Shown: positions 61,320 to 64,000 of the stretch, piece after piece
Position numbering within the stretch: the stretch's first letter is position 1
Layout of the letters: each line of letters opens with the position of its first letter
Origin: Winogradskyella sp. PC-19
GTDB taxonomy: Bacteria; Bacteroidota; Bacteroidia; Flavobacteriales; Flavobacteriaceae
Reading direction: 5' to 3'
DNA length: 64,000 bases
Assembly (NCBI RefSeq): GCF_002163855.1
Contig: NZ_CP019332.1
Coordinates: forward strand, 2,893,145-2,957,144
The notes under the pieces: generated by a model
Told to the model about the DNA's origin: nothing
Database searches by the model: none
The model's input: only the letters and a program-made list of their open reading frames with translations
Made by a program: the position numbers and the translations under genes

Positions 61320-62165
61320 TTAATAATCGCCTAAGGTCTCAGCATTTTGGGTTAACGCAATTTGTAATTGCTCATCATTAGGTGCTTTACCGTGCCAGGC
61401 ATGAGTATTCATCATAAAATCTACACCATTACCCATTTCCGTTTTTAGTAAAACACAAACTGGTTGCCTTTTTCCGGTTCTAGATTTTGCTTCAGTCATA
61501 CCTTCGAGGATAGCTTCTATATTATTCCCTTCTTCAATCTCAACAACAGTCCAACCAAAAGCTTCAAATTTCTGTTTGATATTACCCATTGGTAAAACAT
61601 CATCTGTTGCTCCATCTATTTGTTTCCCATTTAAGTCAATAGTAGAAATTAAATTATCTACTTTTTTTGCAGAAGCATACATAATTGCCTCCCAATTTTG
61701 ACCTTCTTGTAACTCTCCATCTCCATGAAGACTGTATATCAGATGAGAATCCGCGTTTAATTTCTTTGCTTGAGCAGCGCCAATTGCAACTGACATACCT
61801 TGACCAAGAGAACCAGAAGCAATTCTAATTCCTTCTAGACCTTCGTGAGTTGTAGGGTGTCCTTGAAGTCTTGAGTTGATTAATCTAAAAGTATTTAATT
61901 CATCTACAGGAAAGTATCCCGAACGTGCAAGAACACTATAATATACAGGAGAAATATGTCCGTTAGATAGAAAGAATAAATCTTCACCAAAACCATTCAT
62001 GTCAAAATGGTCTTTTCTATCCATTATCTCTTTATAGAGAGCGACAAAAAATTCGGCACAACCAAGGGAGCCTCCTGGGTGACCAGAGTTTACCTTGTGT
62101 ACCATGCGAAGTATATCTCTTCGAACTTGGGTTGTTAAATCTTGTAATTCTTGAATGTTTGGCAT
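61320..62165 (-). CDS. Transketolase, N-terminal subunit
   Basis: The 281-aa product holds the diphosphate-binding domain: MVHKVNSGHPGGSLGCAEFFVALY, DLFFLSNGHISPVYYSVLA, and GDGELQEGQNWEAIMYA with the GDG-x-N thiamine motif. It pairs with the C-terminal subunit. Monitored alone it would be inactive, because the catalytic glutamate lies in the partner. A consensus promoter lies upstream. Confidence 0.94.
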   Translation of the reverse strand: MPNIQELQDLTTQVRRDILRMVHKVNSGHPGGSLGCAEFFVALYKEIMDRKDHFDMNGFGEDLFFLSNGHISPVYYSVLARSGYFPVDELNTFRLINSRLQGHPTTHEGLEGIRIASGSLGQGMSVAIGAAQAKKLNADSHLIYSLHGDGELQEGQNWEAIMYASAKKVDNLISTIDLNGKQIDGATDDVLPMGNIKQKFEAFGWTVVEIEEGNNIEAILEGMTEAKSRTGKRQPVCVLLKTEMGNGVDFMMNTHAWHGKAPNDEQLQIALTQNAETLGDY

Positions 62166-62190
62166 CTTTTTATGACTTATTTTAGTGCTT

Positions 62191-62220
62191 CAAAAATAGT
62201 GGTTTCGTTTTCTGTAACAA
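62191..62220 (-). promoter_or_regulatory. Promoter of the transketolase operon
   Basis: Minus-strand TTG (62220-62218) and TATTTTTG (62198-62191) are exactly 19 bases apart, 26 bases before the start codon. Confidence 0.7.
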
Positions 62221-62305
62221 AGTCTCAAAGAAGCCACTTATTAACGATTTTATTGAATTGCTAACAATTTTAAATTTAATTAAGAGCTTATGCAATTGAG
62301 TTATT

Positions 62306-62313
62306 TATATTTG
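62306..62313 (+). promoter_or_regulatory. Candidate -7 element for tgt
   Basis: TATATTTG fits TAnnTTTG, 19 bases before the ATG. No TTG at the ideal distance. Confidence 0.45.
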
Positions 62314-62332
62314 CGCTTTCACAACTATTTTA

Positions 62333-63463
62333 ATGGATTTTAAAAAGATTGCCATAGATGCTGGAAGTAAAGCCAGAGCAGGAGAGATAAAAACAGATCA
62401 CGGTAAAATTGAAACACCAATTTTTATGCCAGTGGGTACAGTTGCTACTGTAAAAGGCGTACATCAGCGTGAACTAAAAAACGATATTAATCCTGATATA
62501 ATTTTAGGAAATACCTACCATTTATATCTAAGACCACAAACAAAGATTTTAGAAGAGGCAGGCGGATTACATAAATTTATGAATTGGGATAGAAATATCC
62601 TTACAGATTCTGGCGGTTATCAAGTTTATTCTTTATCTGCAAATCGCAAGATTAAAGAAGAAGGTGTTAAGTTTAAGTCTCATATAGATGGTAGTATGCA
62701 CATGTTTACTCCTGAAAATGTTATGGAGATACAACGTTCTATAGGTGCTGATATTATTATGGCTTTTGATGAGTGTACACCATATCCTTGTGATTATAAT
62801 TATGCTAAGCGCTCGATGCATATGACACATCGATGGTTAGATAGATGTATTAATCATTTAGAAAAAACACCTTTTAAATACGATTACGAACAAACTTTTT
62901 TTCCAATTGTACAAGGCAGTACTTATAAAGATTTGCGAAAACAATCTGCAGAATATATTGCTAATGCAGGTGCGCAAGGTAATGCAATTGGCGGTTTGTC
63001 AGTAGGAGAACCTGCAGAGGAAATGTACGGTATGACTGAAGTAGTTTGTGATATTTTACCAGAAGACAAACCAAGATATTTAATGGGAGTTGGTACGCCA
63101 ATAAATATTTTAGAAAATATTGCGTTAGGTGTAGATATGTTTGACTGTGTAATGCCAACAAGAAATGCAAGAAATGGCATGCTTTTTACAGCTCATGGCA
63201 CCATTAATATAAAGAACGCTAAATGGGCTAATGATTTTTCACCTATTGACGATATGGGTATTACATATGTAGATACAGATTACAGTAAAGCATATTTAAA
63301 ACATTTGTTTACAGTAAATGAATTATTAGGAAAACAAATTGCAACTATACATAATCTTGGATTCTATCTTTGGTTAGTGAGAGAAGCACGTAAACATATA
63401 ATTGCGGGTGATTTTAGAGTTTGGAAGGATAAAATGGTAAAACAAATGGATAAACGTTTGTAA
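62333..63463 (+). CDS. tgt: tRNA-guanine transglycosylase lacking the zinc cysteines
   Basis: The 376-aa enzyme exchanges G34 for preQ1 in GUN-anticodon tRNAs during queuosine synthesis. DSGGYQVYSL holds the general-base Asp92, and DMFDCVMPTRNARNG the nucleophile Asp271. In most bacterial Tgt, a CxCxxC motif and a later His bind structural zinc. Here the three cysteine positions read Gly309, Thr311 and Asp314, while His340 in ATIHNLGF remains. The rest of the fold looks normal. The LptF/LptG-like gene follows 3 bases later. Confidence 0.94.
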   Translation: MDFKKIAIDAGSKARAGEIKTDHGKIETPIFMPVGTVATVKGVHQRELKNDINPDIILGNTYHLYLRPQTKILEEAGGLHKFMNWDRNILTDSGGYQVYSLSANRKIKEEGVKFKSHIDGSMHMFTPENVMEIQRSIGADIIMAFDECTPYPCDYNYAKRSMHMTHRWLDRCINHLEKTPFKYDYEQTFFPIVQGSTYKDLRKQSAEYIANAGAQGNAIGGLSVGEPAEEMYGMTEVVCDILPEDKPRYLMGVGTPINILENIALGVDMFDCVMPTRNARNGMLFTAHGTINIKNAKWANDFSPIDDMGITYVDTDYSKAYLKHLFTVNELLGKQIATIHNLGFYLWLVREARKHIIAGDFRVWKDKMVKQMDKRL

Positions 63464-63466
63464 AAA

Positions 63467-64000
63467 ATGAAAATATTAGATTGGTACATACTAAAGCGTT
63501 ATTTGTTTACATTTTTAATGATGTTACTACTATTTATACCGATTGCTATAATGGTTCACCTTGCCGAAAAAATTGGTAAGATTATAAGTAACGATGTGCC
63601 ATTTGATGAGTTGGCTTTATATCTACTTAATTTTACTATATATTTTGCTAACCTATTATTCCCATTATTTTTATTTCTTTCAGTTATATTTTTTACTTCA
63701 AAATTAGCTAGAAATACTGAGATTGTAGCTTTTTTGAGTTCTGGTGTTTCTTTTACAAGATTTTTAAGACCATATATAATTGGAGCAACAATAGTAGCAC
63801 TAATGGCTTTAGGCTTAGGAATGTTTTTGGCACCAAAAGCAAGCCAAGGGTTTAATGAATTCAAGTATAAATACTTATCGCGAAATAAGAATATTCAAGA
63901 TACAAAGGATGTTTTTAGAAGAATTACAGACAACGATATTATATACGTAAGCTCTTATGACCCTAAAAGTAAGAGAGGTCAAAATTTCACTTTAGAACAT
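63467..64000 (+). CDS. LptF/LptG family permease, C-terminus outside window
   Basis: An ATG at 63467 opens a frame of 178 codons that reaches the window edge. The translation begins MKILDWYILKRYLFTFLMML and shows the YjgP/YjgQ pattern: three N-terminal membrane helices, with SVIFFTSKLARNTEIVAFLSSGVS in the cytoplasmic loop that contacts the ATPase LptB. This part extracts lipopolysaccharide from the inner membrane. Whether it is LptF or LptG cannot be told from the N-terminal half. The gene lies 3 bases after tgt. Confidence 0.9.
   Translation, partial: MKILDWYILKRYLFTFLMMLLLFIPIAIMVHLAEKIGKIISNDVPFDELALYLLNFTIYFANLLFPLFLFLSVIFFTSKLARNTEIVAFLSSGVSFTRFLRPYIIGATIVALMALGLGMFLAPKASQGFNEFKYKYLSRNKNIQDTKDVFRRITDNDIIYVSSYDPKSKRGQNFTLEH

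Noticed and set aside
63556-63864. Minus-strand open frame within the LptF/LptG-like gene
   Set aside because: It is the shadow of a hydrophobic coding region; the plus-strand frame matches a known family.

Overview
The window is 64 kb of AT-rich, densely packed chromosome from a marine member of the Flavobacteriaceae (Bacteroidota). Several things point there: TonB-dependent receptors with a carboxypeptidase-like N-terminal domain, proteins with type IX secretion sorting tails, a long flavobacterial NusB, a PUR/DUF3276 protein, split transketolase subunits, lipoproteins with Cys-Asp/Ser starts, and promoters of the Bacteroidota form TTG-N19/20-TAnnTTTG instead of -35/-10 boxes. The genus cannot be fixed from the sequence alone. 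No rRNA, CRISPR array, prophage or transposase gene was found. Three tRNAs (Glu, Leu, Lys) are present. No gene-free stretch exceeds 300 bases.

Layout. 1-1.9 kb (minus): an ECF sigma factor with two membrane proteins, the last cut by the window edge. 2.1-5.1 kb: a TonB-dependent receptor and a TonB energy transducer. 5.1-17.9 kb: mainly housekeeping (thioredoxin-like protein, CsaA, M14 peptidase, PUR protein, ABC exporter subunit, leucine dehydrogenase, NusB, DUF1573 lipoprotein, YajC, methyltransferase, YdeI-like protein, T9SS cargo, PepT). 18.0-21.3 kb: PyrD, LysE exporter, HExxH membrane protein, HMG-CoA lyase.

21.4-28.2 kb: a probable metal (iron) uptake locus with a DUF4856 lipoprotein, an imelysin lipoprotein, an HTTM membrane protein and a FecA-like TonB receptor whose start overlaps the HTTM gene, followed by a small cysteine-rich protein. 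The locus opens with a consensus promoter flanked by two related dyad-symmetric operator candidates; a third related dyad precedes the cysteine-rich gene. This is the best candidate for an incompletely described system.

28.2-32.5 kb: GuaB, a membrane protein on a segment bounded by 12-bp inverted repeats and a 4-bp direct repeat, a Tat-signal class V aminotransferase, and a lipocalin-like lipoprotein. 32.6-35.9 kb holds carotenoid locus A (crtD-like, cruF-like, crtY). 37-43.4 kb holds three SurA-type chaperone/PPIase genes, a MoxR ATPase and an acyltransferase. 43.6-48 kb holds aconitase, S20, tRNA-Glu and ProS. 48.1-52.9 kb holds cell-envelope proteins (an unusual W/G/N plus R/S-rich lipoprotein, a FadL-like barrel, a two-repeat lipoprotein, a TlpA-like thioredoxin) and a Crp/Fnr regulator.

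52.9-56.6 kb (minus): carotenoid locus B, encoding a CarH-like B12-binding MerR regulator, crtI, crtB and crtZ. Loci A and B together encode desaturation, cyclisation, 1',2'-hydration, 3',4'-desaturation and ring hydroxylation, which predicts zeaxanthin and a myxol- or saproxanthin-type monocyclic carotenoid, probably light-controlled through CarH. 56.7-64 kb: tRNA-Leu and tRNA-Lys, shikimate kinase, a PyrR-like phosphoribosyltransferase, an S4 protein, an FKBP-like lipoprotein, a PorT-like barrel, split transketolase, Tgt, and the start of an LptF/LptG permease.
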